Shown one piece after another: positions 53,087-63,862 of a stretch of DNA of 64,000 nucleotides. A program made the translations under genes and the position numbers. The stretch is from contig JAFSXX010000017.1 of assembly GCA_017443845.1 (NCBI GenBank), positions 100,688 through 164,687 of the forward strand, written 5' to 3'. Origin of the DNA: Bacteroidales bacterium. Its GTDB lineage: Bacteria > Bacteroidota > Bacteroidia > Bacteroidales > UBA932. Each line of letters begins with the position of its first letter. The stretch's first letter is position 1. The notes under the pieces are model-generated. The model saw nothing but the letters and a program-made list of their open reading frames with translations. It did no database searches and was not told where the DNA came from.

Positions 53087-54805
53087 ATGAAAAAGTACAC
53101 ATTCATCTTTGCAGCAGTCGCTGCCATCCTTCTGGCCGGATGCCAGAAAGAAGAGTTCTCGGCCCCTTCCGCTAAGCAGGAAGACGGCAAGGTAGTCCTC
53201 AAGGCTACCGTCAACCAGACCCGCTCGACAGTCTCCGAAGACGGACTGTTCGCCTGGGCCGAAGACGATGTCATCGGCGTTATGACCGACAAGGGCACAT
53301 TCACCCCGTTCAACCTCACCGACGGTTCGGGCACTTACAAGGCCACCTTCACCAGCGTGGAATCCGGCGTCAAAGTCGAGAAACTGGCTGTATTCCCTGC
53401 AGAAATCGGAAAGTCGCTCTCCGACAAGTCGCTCACCGTCACCCTTCCCAATTCCTACCCCTACATCGCCGACCGCACCAACTCCCCTATGTTGGCAGTC
53501 CTTCCCGAAGGTGACGGCCAGCCCGCGGGCGTGGAGTTCAAACATCTGTGCGGCCTTCTCGCAGTCACTTACAATCACGTCCCCCAGGGCGATCCCCAGG
53601 GAGCCAAGTACTTCTACGTAAGATCCGAGAACCAGTATGTCTATGGCACTTTCAAAGTCAGCGACTATACCGCCGACAATGCAGCGGTCAAGGCTAACGA
53701 CATCGACAAGACCGCCAACCCCAACGCCTATTCCAGCATCAGGATAGTTATTCCTGACGGTGCGACATTCGAAGGCCCCACCACATTCTATGTCCCGCTC
53801 CCCGTAGGAGCTTATGATTCGCTCACAGTCGGTTTCCTCGACAGTGACAACTTTTTCCTCGAGGAGACCCGCAGGGGCTACAAGGATGTCGTCGTGGAGC
53901 GCGCCGACATGCGCACCACCTCTTTCGACAACCTCGCATGGGATATTACCTATGACTACCGCGGCGTCTTCGACAATCGTGAGGACGGCCGTGACGTGCT
54001 CCGCTTCTGGAACATTCCCGGCAAGTGGCAGTACACCACCGTCATGCATGCCGAGCTCAACGGCGTTTACTACGGAGGCGACATCCTGAAGGTCATTGAC
54101 CAGAGAGTGGCAGACCTCAAGGCCAGCACCTCCAGCAAGTCTTACGAGGGAAATTACAGGATCAACTTCTCTCCCTTCCCGCCGAAGCAGACATTCCACG
54201 TAGTGGCATTCCAGGTCGACGACGAATTCAACTGCACGGGCAGCTATATCCACCGTTCCTGGACGCCCAAGGAAAAGGAGAGTTGCTCAGAAGGATTCAA
54301 CAAGTGGCTCGGCACCTGGCTTGCGACGGGAAAGGACGAGGCCGGCAACGACTCTTCATATGTCCTGACCATCACCAACAAGAGCAACGACGAGCTCTTC
54401 GCCATCGAAGGCTGGGCCCACTCCTCCTCCGGACAGAAACTCCAGGCTTGGTACGATGCCGCCACGGGAGGCCTTGTAATAAAGACCTATCCCTTCAACT
54501 ATCAGACCACCAAGGATGCCGACGGCATAACCTACCACCGCAAATTCGGATACTTCGGCGCTACCGCAAAGGGTTTCCAGCACGCGAACACCACCCTCTG
54601 CACGGGTACCATCGACGAGACCGGAACCACCGCGACGCTGGAAGGTTATACCTACTATACCAACTCCCCGTTCGTGACCATGGGTCTCTTCTACTCCGCA
54701 TACGAGAAGAATCCGACCTCGGGCGCCAACAGGGGATGGTATGTCAAGGAGGCGAAAACACTGATCCATTTCCCCGTCACCCTCAGCAAGGTCGAAGTTG
54801 ACTAA
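53087..54805 (+). CDS. Fimbrillin-like surface lipoprotein
   Basis: 572 aa from the ATG at 53087 (MKKYTFIFAAVAAIL); the longer frame starts inside the peptide gene. Lipobox LLAGC followed by QKEE, the classic surface-export signal of Bacteroidetes lipoproteins. The N-terminal ~270 residues fit the fimbrillin/Mfa-like fold: QTRSTVSEDGLFAWAEDDVIGV, VEKLAVFPAEI, VEFKHLCGLLAVTY and DGATFEGPTTFYVPLP. The C-terminal part (~290-570) is beta-rich, with KWLGTWLATGKDEAGNDSSY and a lipocalin-like barrel similar in wording to the BACON lipoprotein's tail. It may be a pilus-tip/adhesin-type or ligand-binding protein. A terminator follows. Confidence 0.75.
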   Translation: MKKYTFIFAAVAAILLAGCQKEEFSAPSAKQEDGKVVLKATVNQTRSTVSEDGLFAWAEDDVIGVMTDKGTFTPFNLTDGSGTYKATFTSVESGVKVEKLAVFPAEIGKSLSDKSLTVTLPNSYPYIADRTNSPMLAVLPEGDGQPAGVEFKHLCGLLAVTYNHVPQGDPQGAKYFYVRSENQYVYGTFKVSDYTADNAAVKANDIDKTANPNAYSSIRIVIPDGATFEGPTTFYVPLPVGAYDSLTVGFLDSDNFFLEETRRGYKDVVVERADMRTTSFDNLAWDITYDYRGVFDNREDGRDVLRFWNIPGKWQYTTVMHAELNGVYYGGDILKVIDQRVADLKASTSSKSYEGNYRINFSPFPPKQTFHVVAFQVDDEFNCTGSYIHRSWTPKEKESCSEGFNKWLGTWLATGKDEAGNDSSYVLTITNKSNDELFAIEGWAHSSSGQKLQAWYDAATGGLVIKTYPFNYQTTKDADGITYHRKFGYFGATAKGFQHANTTLCTGTIDETGTTATLEGYTYYTNSPFVTMGLFYSAYEKNPTSGANRGWYVKEAKTLIHFPVTLSKVEVD

Positions 54806-54832
54806 AGGGACGGCTTACTGAAAGCAGAAGAG

Positions 54833-54863
54833 CGCATCCACTTCACGCGGATGCGTTTTTTTT
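54833..54863 (+). terminator. Intrinsic terminator after the fimbrillin-like gene
   Basis: CGCATCC (54833-54839), a 9-nt loop, GGATGCG (54849-54855), then eight T (54856-54863). Confidence 0.88.
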
Positions 54864-54884
54864 CGTGTTTAAGGAAATAAGGAC

Positions 54885-54892
54885 TATCTTTG
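54885..54892 (+). promoter_or_regulatory. -7 box of mutA-mutB
   Basis: TATCTTTG, exact TAnnTTTG, 46 nt before the mutA ATG, immediately after the preceding terminator. The -33 position reads TTCG (3/4). Confidence 0.65.
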
Positions 54893-54938
54893 TCGGATTA
54901 TTGAAACTACATATTAAACAATACAATCAATTTCAAGA

Positions 54939-56825
54939 ATGGCTAACAAACTGTTTACTGAATTCCCTCCTGTTACCACTCAGCAGTGGGATGAGGTAAT
55001 TATCAAGGACCTCAAGGGTGCCGACTACGACAAGAAGCTCGTATGGAAGACCCACGAAGGTTTCTCTGTCCGCCCGTACTACCGCGCGGAAGACCTCAAG
55101 GACCTCAAGTTCCTCGGCACCATGCCGGGACAGTTCCCCTTCGTAAGGGGTACGGTCAACTCCAACGAATGGCTTACCCGCCAGGACTACTGCCTGTGCG
55201 AAATCGGCCCCGAAAAGGCTAACGAGCAGGCACTGGACGGCCTCCAGAAAGGCGTCCAGTCAATCGGTTTCTGCATCGACGAGAGCAAGCCCCTCTCCGT
55301 GGCAGATTACGAAACCCTCCTCAAAGGCATCCTGATCCCCGCAGTAGAGATCAACTTCTGCGAGGTACGCCCCAAGGTTGCCCTCGAGACCATCTGCAAC
55401 TTCATCAAATATGTGGAAAAGCAGGGCGTAAAGCCCGAAGAGGTACGCGCCTCCTTCGACGTAAGCCCTCTGCATATGCTCACCACCCGCGGCAAATTCT
55501 GCAAGGACAAGGCTTATGACATCCTCGCCGAATGCGTCAAGGCCGTTGCCGACTATCCCCAGATCCGCGTCATCAACGTCGAGGCATACGACTTCAACGA
55601 CGCCGGCGCAAGCATCGTCCAGGAGCTCGGATTCGCCCTCGCAATCGGAAGCGACTACGTCAACGCCCTCAAGGACCGCGGCATAGCAGTCAACGAGATC
55701 GGCCGCAGGATGAAATTCACCTTCGGCATCAGCTCCAACTACTTCATGGAAATCGCGAAGTTCCGTGCCGCACGCGTCCTCTGGGCCAACGTAATGGAGG
55801 CATACGGCGCTACCTGCGACTGCGCCAAGAAGATCTTCACCCACGCAGTCACCAGCACCTGGAACCAGACCGTATATGACGCATACGTCAATATGCTCCG
55901 CGGTACCACCGAGGCTATGAGCGCCGCTATCGCAGGCGTCCACTCCCTCGAGGTCCTGCCTTTCGACTATGCGTTCCGCGCTCCCGGCGAGTTCTCGAAC
56001 CGCATCGCGCGCAACGTCCAGTCCATCCTCAAGGAGGAGTCCCGCTTCGACAAGATCGTGGACCCCGCAGGCGGATCGTACTACGTGGAGAACCTCACCG
56101 CTTCCATCATCGAGGCTGCGTGGAACCTCTTCAAGAGCGTAGAGGCCAAGGGCGGATACGCAGAGGCATTCATCGCCGGCTTCGTACAGGAGCAGGTCAA
56201 GGCCGTCTCCGACAAGAAGGACAAGAACTTCGCACAGCGCCGTGAGACCATCCTCGGTTCCAACCAGTTCCCCAACTTCCTCGAGAAGGCTTCCGACGAG
56301 ATCACCAAGGAGATCGTCACCCGCGGCGCCGCTTCCTGCGGATGCTGCTGCAACGGTGAGGAGAAGATGGCTGAGCCCCTGCAGAAGTATCGCGCAGCAC
56401 AGGCATTCGAGGCCCTCAGGCTCGCTACCGACCGCAGCCCCAAGCAGCCTATGGTATTCATGCTCACCTTCGGCAACCTGGCAATGTGCCGCGCCCGCGC
56501 GCAGTTCAGCAGCAACTTCTTCGCTGTAGCCGGCTTCAAGGTGGTTGACAACAACCGCTTCGCCAGCATCGAAGAGGGTGCCAAGGCGGCTCTCGAGGCC
56601 AAGGCCGACATCGTCGTTGCCTGCTCGGCCGACGACGAGTACCTGGAGGCAGTGCCCCAGATCGCCAAACTCATCGGTGACAAGGCCGTCGTGGTAGTCG
56701 CCGGAGATCCCGAATGCCGTCCCCAGCTCGAGGAACAGGGCATCAAGAATTATATTCACGTCAAGTGCAACATCCTCGAAACCCTCAAGGGTTACCAGCA
56801 GATGATGGGCATCAAGGAACTTTAA
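54939..56825 (+). CDS. mutA: Methylmalonyl-CoA mutase small subunit
   Basis: 628 aa. It begins FTEFPPVTTQQWDEVIIKDLKGADYDKKLVWKT, the MutA start, then YRAEDLKDL and a mutase barrel (LEVLPFDYAFR, ARNVQSILKEESRFDKIVDPAGGSYYVENLT). The degenerate C-terminal B12-binding-like domain lacks the DxHxxG of the large subunit. It is the structural partner of MutB in the succinate-to-propionate pathway (succinyl-CoA to methylmalonyl-CoA). It is followed after 15 nt by mutB. A cysteine cluster CGCCCNG (around residue 468) in the linker is notable but not assigned. Confidence 0.93.
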   Translation: MANKLFTEFPPVTTQQWDEVIIKDLKGADYDKKLVWKTHEGFSVRPYYRAEDLKDLKFLGTMPGQFPFVRGTVNSNEWLTRQDYCLCEIGPEKANEQALDGLQKGVQSIGFCIDESKPLSVADYETLLKGILIPAVEINFCEVRPKVALETICNFIKYVEKQGVKPEEVRASFDVSPLHMLTTRGKFCKDKAYDILAECVKAVADYPQIRVINVEAYDFNDAGASIVQELGFALAIGSDYVNALKDRGIAVNEIGRRMKFTFGISSNYFMEIAKFRAARVLWANVMEAYGATCDCAKKIFTHAVTSTWNQTVYDAYVNMLRGTTEAMSAAIAGVHSLEVLPFDYAFRAPGEFSNRIARNVQSILKEESRFDKIVDPAGGSYYVENLTASIIEAAWNLFKSVEAKGGYAEAFIAGFVQEQVKAVSDKKDKNFAQRRETILGSNQFPNFLEKASDEITKEIVTRGAASCGCCCNGEEKMAEPLQKYRAAQAFEALRLATDRSPKQPMVFMLTFGNLAMCRARAQFSSNFFAVAGFKVVDNNRFASIEEGAKAALEAKADIVVACSADDEYLEAVPQIAKLIGDKAVVVVAGDPECRPQLEEQGIKNYIHVKCNILETLKGYQQMMGIKEL

Positions 56826-56840
56826 CAAGGAGGAATGACA

Positions 56841-58973
56841 ATGAGACCCGAATTCAAAGATATAGACTACAAGGCAGGCGAGATCAAGTGCGAAGGCGCT
56901 TCCCAGGCAGAGCCCTGGCTCGCTCCTGAAAAGATCACTGTCAAGCCCCTTTACAGTGAGAAGGACCTCGAGGGTATGGAACACCTCAATTACGCAGCCG
57001 GCATCGCGCCGTTCCTGCGCGGCCCTTATTCCACGATGTACGTGAACAAGCCCTGGACCATCCGCCAGTACGCAGGTTTCTCGACCGCAGAGGAATCCAA
57101 CGCATTCTACCGCCGCAACCTGGCAGCAGGTCAGAAGGGACTTTCGGTAGCATTCGACCTCGCTACACACCGTGGATACGACGCAGACCACCCGAGGGTT
57201 GTCGGCGACGTAGGTAAGGCAGGCGTTTCGATCTGCTCCGTCGAGGATATGAAGGTCCTCTTCGACCAGATCCCCCTTAACAAGATGTCCGTCTCGATGA
57301 CCATGAACGGAGCGGTCCTCCCCATTATGGCATTCTACATCGTGGCAGGCCTTGAGCAGGGAGCCAAGCTCGAAGAGATGGCGGGTACCATCCAGAACGA
57401 CATCCTCAAGGAGTTCATGGTGCGTAACACCTATATTTATCCCCCTGAGTTCTCGATGCGCATCATCGGCGACATCTTCGCATACACCTCCAAGTATATG
57501 CCCAAGTTCAACTCGATCTCCATCTCCGGTTACCACATGCAGGAAGCCGGCGCTACCAACGACATCGAGATGGCGTACACCCTTGCCGACGGTCTGGAGT
57601 ACATCCGCACCGGTATCAAGGCAGGCATCGACGTCGATTCGTTCGCACCGCGCCTCTCCTTCTTCTGGGCGATCGGTATGAACCACTTCATGGAGATCGC
57701 AAAGATGCGCGCAGCCCGTATGATCTGGGCAAAGCTCGTCGGACAGTTCAACCCCAAGAACCCCAAGAGCCAGTGCCTCCGTACCCACAGCCAGACATCC
57801 GGCTGGTCGCTCACCGAGCAGGATCCGTTCAACAATGTGGCCCGCACCTGCATCGAGGCTATGGGAGCAGCTCTCGGACACACCCAGTCGCTGCACACCA
57901 ACGCCCTCGACGAGGCTATCGCACTGCCTACCGACTTCTCCGCGCGTATCGCCCGCAACACCCAGATCTACATCCAGGAGGAGACCCAGGTATGCCGCAG
58001 CATCGACCCTTGGGCAGGTTCCTACTATGTGGAGAGCCTCACCAACGACCTCGTACACCGCGCTTGGGAGCACATCCAGGAAGTGGAGAAACTCGGCGGT
58101 ATGGCAAAGGCCATCGAGACCGGTATTCCTAAGCTCCGCATCGAGGAGGCAGCCGCACGCAAGCAGGCCCGCATCGACTCCGGAATCGACAAGATCATCG
58201 GTATCAACGAGTACCGCCTCGCACACGAGGATCCCATCGAGATTCTCGACGTGGACAACACCAAGGTCCGCGAAAGCCAGATCGCACGCCTGAAGGAGCT
58301 CCGCGCCAACCGCGACGAGGCAGCCGTCCAGGCAGCCCTCGCAGCCATCACCAAGGCAGTCGAGACCAAGTCGGGCAATCTGCTCGAACTCGCAGTCGAG
58401 GCAGCCAAGGTCCGCGCTACCCTCGGTGAGATTTCCGACGCTTGCGAGAAGGTCGTCGGCCGTTATAAAGCAGTTATCCGTATGAATACAGGTGTTTACT
58501 CAGCAGAAGTCAAGAACAACTCCGATTTCGAGAAGGCCAAGAAGATGGTCGCCGACTTTGCGAAGAAGGAGGGCCGCCAGCCCCGTATCATGATTGCGAA
58601 ACTTGGCCAGGACGGCCACGACCGCGGCGCGAAGGTTGTCGCCACCGGTTATGCCGACTGCGGTTTCGACGTAGATATGGGTCCGCTCTTCCAGACTCCC
58701 GAAGAAGCTGCGAAGCAGGCTGTCGAGAACGACGTCCACGTGGTGGGTGTCTCCTCCCTGGCAGCAGGTCACAAGACCCTGGTTCCCCAGATCATAGCAG
58801 AACTCGCCAAACTCGGCCGCGAGGATATCGTTGTCGTAGTCGGCGGTGTGATCCCCGCACAGGATTACGATGAGCTCTACCGCGACGGTGCTATGGCCAT
58901 CTTCGGCCCCGGTACCCCTATCGCGACCGCAGCCATCAAGATCATGGAGATTCTCAACCAGAAGTTCGAATAG
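56841..58973 (+). CDS. mutB: Methylmalonyl-CoA mutase large (catalytic, B12-binding) subunit
   Basis: 710 aa from the ATG at 56841, chosen because AAGGAGG (56827-56833) is 7 nt upstream; the in-frame ATG at 56835 is only one base from it. The substrate barrel has [50 protein letters not shown] and [24 protein letters not shown]. The C-terminal cobalamin domain has [15 protein letters not shown] (DxHxxG), [15 protein letters not shown] and VVVGGVIP. It performs the adenosylcobalamin-dependent rearrangement to or from succinyl-CoA. No chaperone (MeaB) or epimerase gene lies in the window. The SusC gene follows 47 nt downstream with no terminator seen. Confidence 0.95.
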   Translation: MRPEFKDIDYKAGEIKCEGASQAEPWLAPEKITVKPLYSEKDLEGMEHLNYAAGIAPFLRGPYSTMYVNKPWTIRQYAGFSTAEESNAFYRRNLAAGQKGLSVAFDLATHRGYDADHPRVVGDVGKAGVSICSVEDMKVLFDQIPLNKMSVSMTMNGAVLPIMAFYIVAGLEQGAKLEEMAGTIQNDILKEFMVRNTYIYPPEFSMRIIGDIFAYTSKYMPKFNSISISGYHMQEAGATNDIEMAYTLADGLEYIRTGIKAGIDVDSFAPRLSFFWAIGMNHFMEIAKMRAARMIWAKLVGQFNPKNPKSQCLRTHSQTSGWSLTEQDPFNNVARTCIEAMGAALGHTQSLHTNALDEAIALPTDFSARIARNTQIYIQEETQVCRSIDPWAGSYYVESLTNDLVHRAWEHIQEVEKLGGMAKAIETGIPKLRIEEAAARKQARIDSGIDKIIGINEYRLAHEDPIEILDVDNTKVRESQIARLKELRANRDEAAVQAALAAITKAVETKSGNLLELAVEAAKVRATLGEISDACEKVVGRYKAVIRMNTGVYSAEVKNNSDFEKAKKMVADFAKKEGRQPRIMIAKLGQDGHDRGAKVVATGYADCGFDVDMGPLFQTPEEAAKQAVENDVHVVGVSSLAAGHKTLVPQIIAELAKLGREDIVVVVGGVIPAQDYDELYRDGAMAIFGPGTPIATAAIKIMEILNQKFE

Positions 58974-59020
58974 AATCCAAACCACTTACCACATATTTTT
59001 ACTAATACTTTTTTACAATT

Positions 59021-62000
59021 ATGAGAAAAAAGAGAATTGTTCTTACGCTCCTGATCGCCTTATGTGGTGTTCTCGCTTCAGCGCAGAATCTCCAGGTAAG
59101 CGGAGTCGTAACTTCTCAGGACGGTGAGCCCGTTCCATTCGCTTCCGTTGTGCTCAAGGGAACGACTACTGGTACGGCAACCGACGCACTGGGAAATTAT
59201 TCTATCAGCGCTCCTTCAAATGGAACACTGGTATTCAGCTCAATAGGCTTTACGACACAGGAAGCACAGGTTGGAGGGCGCAAGGTAATCAACATCATCC
59301 TTGCTCCCGACACAGAATTCCTGGATGATGTCATTGTTGTCGCCTATGGTACCGCAAAGCGAGAGTCGGTCACCGGTGCAGTCAGCACCGTGAGATCCGA
59401 ATCCATCGAAAAGCGCCCGGTATCCAGCGTCACTGACATCCTCGATGGCCGAGTTACCGGCGTGATGGTAAACAGCACCTATGGCGCTCCTGGCAGCGAT
59501 GCTGAAATCAGCATTCGCGGCTTCGGCTCCATAAACGGTAACAACGATCCCCTCTATGTCGTAGACGGCGTTCCTTTCGGCGGAAATGTTTCCGACCTGA
59601 ACCCTAACGACATCGAGTCTATAACAGTCCTCAAGGATGCTACATCTGCCGCACTCTATGGAAACCGTGCATCCAACGGTGTCATCCTCATCACCACCAA
59701 GCGAGGCAAGTCTGACAAGGTTACCATGAACGTCTCCGTCAATCAGGGTTTCTATTCAAGAGGTATTCCTGAGTATGACAAGGTTGATGCCTACGGTTTT
59801 ATGCAGACCTACTTCGACGGCTACAGCAATTACCTGATGGGATCCAACCCCACCAAGTACCCCACCAGAGACCTTGCTATCGCCGATACCCGCGACAACC
59901 TGATGACCCTTCTCGGCAACTACAATGTGTTCAACGTAGCGGATACCGATCTTTTCGACGCAAACGGAAAGTTCAATCCCAACGCAAAGATTCGCGAAGG
60001 ATTCAACGACCTCAACTGGTTCAAGGCCGTCGAGCGCGTCGGTTACCGTCAGGAATACAATGTAAGCGGTCAAGGCGCATCCGACAAGAGCAACTACTAC
60101 TTCTCAGTAGGTTACCTTGACGAGCAGGGCCAGATCGACTACTCCTCGTTCAACCGTATAACCGGACGTGCGAATGTCACTCTGACTCCTGTCAAGTGGC
60201 TCAAGGCCGGTTTGAACACCGGTCTCTCGGTTCAGAGCTCCGACGGTATCTCCACCGGAACTTCGACCATCGTCAACCCTCTCTACTTCGCAAGAGTTAT
60301 CGCGCCTATATATCCGATCTATCTCCACGATATGAATACCGGCGAGTTTATTCTTGACGATAAGGGAAACAAGCAGTATGACGACGGTGTTGAATACTCC
60401 AGAATGCAGCACGTCGGCCGCCACGCAATTTGGGAGAACGAACTTGATGTCCGCAAGACCACCCGCATCACCAACAACGTGCAGGCTTTCGTTGACATTA
60501 TGTTCCTCAAGGATTTCACCCTTTCCATCAAGGGCGACATCGGTATCCGTGACTACAAATACCAGAGCTACGGCAACTCCACTCTCGGTGACTCGAAGGG
60601 TTATCCCGGAAGCGCATCCATCGAGAATTACCTCTACAAGTTCTACACTTTCCAGCAGCTGCTCAACTGGCGCCACGAATTTGGTGACCATACCGTTGAA
60701 GCCCTTGCCGGTCACGAGAACTATCAGTATGGTTATGACTATGAGTATGGCCGCAAGCAGGGTGAAACTTTCACTTACGGTACCAAACTCAACAACTTCA
60801 CAGATATCACGTCTCTCACAGGATACTACTCCGGCTACCGTCTGGAGAGTTATCTGGCACGCGTCAAATACGACTACCTCAGCAAATATTTCGCAGAGGC
60901 ATCATTCCGCCGCGACGGTTCTTCCAGGTTCTATTCCGACAACCGTTGGGGTAACTTCTGGTCCGTTGGCGCTACCTGGATCATATCCAAGGAAGACTTT
61001 ATGTCCGATGTCAACTGGGTTGAAAACCTCAAGATGAGGGCATCCTTCGGACAGGTAGGTAACGACCGTTCCGTCGGTTACTATGCTTACAAGTCACTCT
61101 ACTCGATGCAGAAGTATGGCGGTCAGCTCGCTTCCTACATGACCCAGCTCGAGTCCAAAGATCTCGTTTGGGAGTCCGCAAACTCACTGAGCGTCGCACT
61201 CGAGGGACGCCTTTTCGACAGGTGGAACCTCAGCCTGGAGTTATTCGACAAGACTACACATAACCTGCTCTTCGATGTTGCCCTTCCTCTGTCTGCAGGC
61301 GGTACTGATACCAGCTCCGCTACGGCTGAGATAGCCAAGAATATCGGTTCTGCGCGCAACCGCGGTATTGAGGTCAATACCGATGTCGACGTTATCAGGA
61401 CAAAGGATTTCAACTGGAACATTGGACTCAGTTTGACTTCGTTCAAGAACAAGATCCTTACACTCCCTGAAGAAAACCGCAAGGATGGTATAGTCAAGAC
61501 CTATAGGAAACTTATGGAAGGTCACGGCATCTATGATTACTGGCTCTATCAGTATGTCGGTATCGACCAGATGAACGGACGCGCTCTCTACCTGCCCGAT
61601 TTCGACAAGTATTATATCGGTGAAGAAGAAGAAGGCAAGACCGAAGTTCCTGCAGAGTGGGTTAGTGATATCAATGGCGAGAAGTATGTATATAATTCTA
61701 CTTATGCCAAGAAGGATTGGAGCGGAAGCGCTATTCCCAAGGTTTACGGCAGCTTTAACACTTCACTCAATTACAAGAACCTTTCCGTATCTGCTCTCTT
61801 CACCTGGGCATTGGGCGGCAAGGTCTTCGATTCCGGTTATCAGAACCTGCTCTCTATGACGACCACCCCTCGCAGCTACCACGTTGACGTCCTGAAGGGA
61901 TGGACAGAAGCGCCTGCTGGAATGACCGAGACTTCGGCAGACCGTATCAGCAAGACCGCTATGCCTGCAAACGACTTCTACTGGAACAGTTACAGCACCG

Positions 62001-62251
62001 CCACCTCCAGCCGTTTCCTCTTTAGCGGAAACTACTTGGTCGTCAAGAATATCGCTGTCAGCTACAAGCTCCCCCGCAAGGTTTGCCAGAGCATCGGCCT
62101 GAGCGGTATTTCTTTCTCCGCCGCTATCGACAACCTCTGGTCGTTCACCGCGATGAAGGGTCTGAATCCTCAGCAGAGCTTCGATGGTGTTATTGACAAC
62201 TACTTCAACACTCCTCGCGTAGGTACGCTTGGAATCAAAGTCACTCTCTAA
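59021..62251 (+). CDS. SusC/RagA-family TonB-dependent transporter, third locus
   Basis: 1076 aa. Signal peptide (LLIALCGVLASA-Q), carboxypeptidase-like domain (VSGVVTSQDGEPVPFASVVLKG), plug (VVAYGTAKRESVTGAVSTV, ISIRGFGSINGNNDPLYVVDGVPFGG, ITVLKDATSAALYGNRASNGV) and barrel ending GTLGIKVTL. Codons use more A/T third positions than the other two SusC genes. No hydrolases follow SusD before the IS element, so its substrate cannot be guessed from here. Confidence 0.95.
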   Translation: MRKKRIVLTLLIALCGVLASAQNLQVSGVVTSQDGEPVPFASVVLKGTTTGTATDALGNYSISAPSNGTLVFSSIGFTTQEAQVGGRKVINIILAPDTEFLDDVIVVAYGTAKRESVTGAVSTVRSESIEKRPVSSVTDILDGRVTGVMVNSTYGAPGSDAEISIRGFGSINGNNDPLYVVDGVPFGGNVSDLNPNDIESITVLKDATSAALYGNRASNGVILITTKRGKSDKVTMNVSVNQGFYSRGIPEYDKVDAYGFMQTYFDGYSNYLMGSNPTKYPTRDLAIADTRDNLMTLLGNYNVFNVADTDLFDANGKFNPNAKIREGFNDLNWFKAVERVGYRQEYNVSGQGASDKSNYYFSVGYLDEQGQIDYSSFNRITGRANVTLTPVKWLKAGLNTGLSVQSSDGISTGTSTIVNPLYFARVIAPIYPIYLHDMNTGEFILDDKGNKQYDDGVEYSRMQHVGRHAIWENELDVRKTTRITNNVQAFVDIMFLKDFTLSIKGDIGIRDYKYQSYGNSTLGDSKGYPGSASIENYLYKFYTFQQLLNWRHEFGDHTVEALAGHENYQYGYDYEYGRKQGETFTYGTKLNNFTDITSLTGYYSGYRLESYLARVKYDYLSKYFAEASFRRDGSSRFYSDNRWGNFWSVGATWIISKEDFMSDVNWVENLKMRASFGQVGNDRSVGYYAYKSLYSMQKYGGQLASYMTQLESKDLVWESANSLSVALEGRLFDRWNLSLELFDKTTHNLLFDVALPLSAGGTDTSSATAEIAKNIGSARNRGIEVNTDVDVIRTKDFNWNIGLSLTSFKNKILTLPEENRKDGIVKTYRKLMEGHGIYDYWLYQYVGIDQMNGRALYLPDFDKYYIGEEEEGKTEVPAEWVSDINGEKYVYNSTYAKKDWSGSAIPKVYGSFNTSLNYKNLSVSALFTWALGGKVFDSGYQNLLSMTTTPRSYHVDVLKGWTEAPAGMTETSADRISKTAMPANDFYWNSYSTATSSRFLFSGNYLVVKNIAVSYKLPRKVCQSIGLSGISFSAAIDNLWSFTAMKGLNPQQSFDGVIDNYFNTPRVGTLGIKVTL

Positions 62252-62269
62252 CATAAGGAGGTCATTATT

Positions 62270-63823
62270 ATGAAAAAAATCAATATAGCACTGATTCTTT
62301 CGCTCACCGTCCTCCTTTTTGGAGGATGTGCCAAGAGTTATCTTGACACCGAGCCCACTTCAAGCACCGGCCCCGGAACCCTCTTTGAAACCACTCAGAA
62401 TGCCGCAGTTGCGGTTAACGGTATCAACAAACTTATGTACCGCCAGCTTATGAGCTCCCAGGGTTACAACGGAGAAGGCACCATCCGCCTCTATTTCGGA
62501 GAATATCCCGGAGACGGTATGTATGTAGCCAATCTCACAGGTTGGAGCAACACTATCAACAGTGAGTATCACGAAAAGAATACCGACCCTCGTGACTACT
62601 ACGCTTGGTGGTATTACTATATGCTCATAGCCAATGCCAACTCCATTCTGGCCAACATTGAGAATGCTGAAGGCCCCAACGCCGAAAAGGAATTCATCAC
62701 CGCCCAGGCCCTCACCTACAGGGCATATAGCTATATGATGCTGGTTCAGATTTATGCATATCGCTGGAAAGACAGCAATGGCGGAAATGTTCCTGCTGTT
62801 CCCTTAAGGCTCGACACCTCCATCGGAGACATTGCCCTCAGCTCTCTTGCAGAATGCTACGCTCAGATTTACAAAGATTTGGACGATGCTATAAAACTCT
62901 TCAACCAGTCCGGTCTTGATCGTGATGAAGAGTGGAAGATGGGTCTTCCCGTAGCTTATGCGACTTATGCAAAAGCCGCTCTCAACAGGGAGGATTATGC
63001 AACTGCTCTCGAAATGGCGAAGAAAGCCCGCAAGGACTATCCACTTATGTCCAACAAGGACTATAAGGCAGGTTTCTGCAACCCGACCAATGAGTGGATC
63101 TGGTATCTTTACGGAAGCCTTGATGAGACTCTTTACTGGTATGGCTACTTTGCTTATGTCGCATATTGCTCCACCGCAAGCCAGGTGAAGAATTATCCCA
63201 AATGCATCAGTAAGGAACTTTATCATAAGTTCCCCAAGACTGACGTCCGTACCGAGCTCTTCCTCGATCCCCTCAATTACACCTACACCAAGTCTACCGG
63301 TTTCGCTACTTCGAGCAGCACTACCCTTCAGGCTTACGGCCGTTCTTATGCCAAGGCTGACGGAAGGAAGGGCATAGAGTCTGCAGCAAAAGTCTGCGCA
63401 TATATGCAGTTCAAGTTCGCGAACAACGAGCAGGGCGGTGTTGGTCACTTCCCGCTCATCCGTGCTTCCGAAATGGTGCTCATTGAGGCAGAGGCTAACT
63501 ACTTCCTCAAGAAGTACACCGATGCTCAGGCTAGTCTGATCGAGCTCAACAAGACTTCAGGACGCGATCCCGAGTACACCTGCACCAAGACCGGTGAAGA
63601 TCTGCTCAACGAGATCAAGGACTACCGCAAATTCGAACTCTGGGGCGAAGGCGCCAACTGGTTCGACCTCAAGCGCTGGGGCGATCCTCTTGTCCGTCAC
63701 AACCCGGATGAGGGCGGTAACTTCATGAACGTCTTCGCAGTTTCTTACGGCCCTGAGGCAAAGAACAAATGGACATGGGTTATTCCTTTGAAGGAAACCC
63801 AGGCAAATGGTCTGATTGACTAA
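62270..63823 (+). CDS. SusD/RagB-family lipoprotein, third locus
   Basis: 517 aa. Lipobox LLFGGC (Cys20), then AKSYLDTEPTSSTGPGTLFE. Helical SusD core with FITAQALTYRAYSYMMLVQIYAYRW, VAYATYAKAALNREDYATALEMAKKA and MVLIEAEANYFLKKYTDAQ; C-terminus with KFELWGEGANWFDLKRWGDPLVRH and WTWVIPLKE. A strong Shine-Dalgarno AAGGAGGT (62255-62262) lies 7 nt before the ATG, unusual for the phylum. An IS3-family element lies 40 bp after its stop. Confidence 0.94.
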   Translation: MKKINIALILSLTVLLFGGCAKSYLDTEPTSSTGPGTLFETTQNAAVAVNGINKLMYRQLMSSQGYNGEGTIRLYFGEYPGDGMYVANLTGWSNTINSEYHEKNTDPRDYYAWWYYYMLIANANSILANIENAEGPNAEKEFITAQALTYRAYSYMMLVQIYAYRWKDSNGGNVPAVPLRLDTSIGDIALSSLAECYAQIYKDLDDAIKLFNQSGLDRDEEWKMGLPVAYATYAKAALNREDYATALEMAKKARKDYPLMSNKDYKAGFCNPTNEWIWYLYGSLDETLYWYGYFAYVAYCSTASQVKNYPKCISKELYHKFPKTDVRTELFLDPLNYTYTKSTGFATSSSTTLQAYGRSYAKADGRKGIESAAKVCAYMQFKFANNEQGGVGHFPLIRASEMVLIEAEANYFLKKYTDAQASLIELNKTSGRDPEYTCTKTGEDLLNEIKDYRKFELWGEGANWFDLKRWGDPLVRHNPDEGGNFMNVFAVSYGPEAKNKWTWVIPLKETQANGLID

Positions 63824-63862
63824 ACGACTGTTACTCAAACGAAAAGAGCGGCTCTAAAATGA

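Noticed and set aside
55260..58226. 988-codon minus-strand open frame across mutA and mutB
   Set aside because: Antisense to two genes with complete catalytic motifs; the composition is repetitive acidic/Leu-Val text without a domain.
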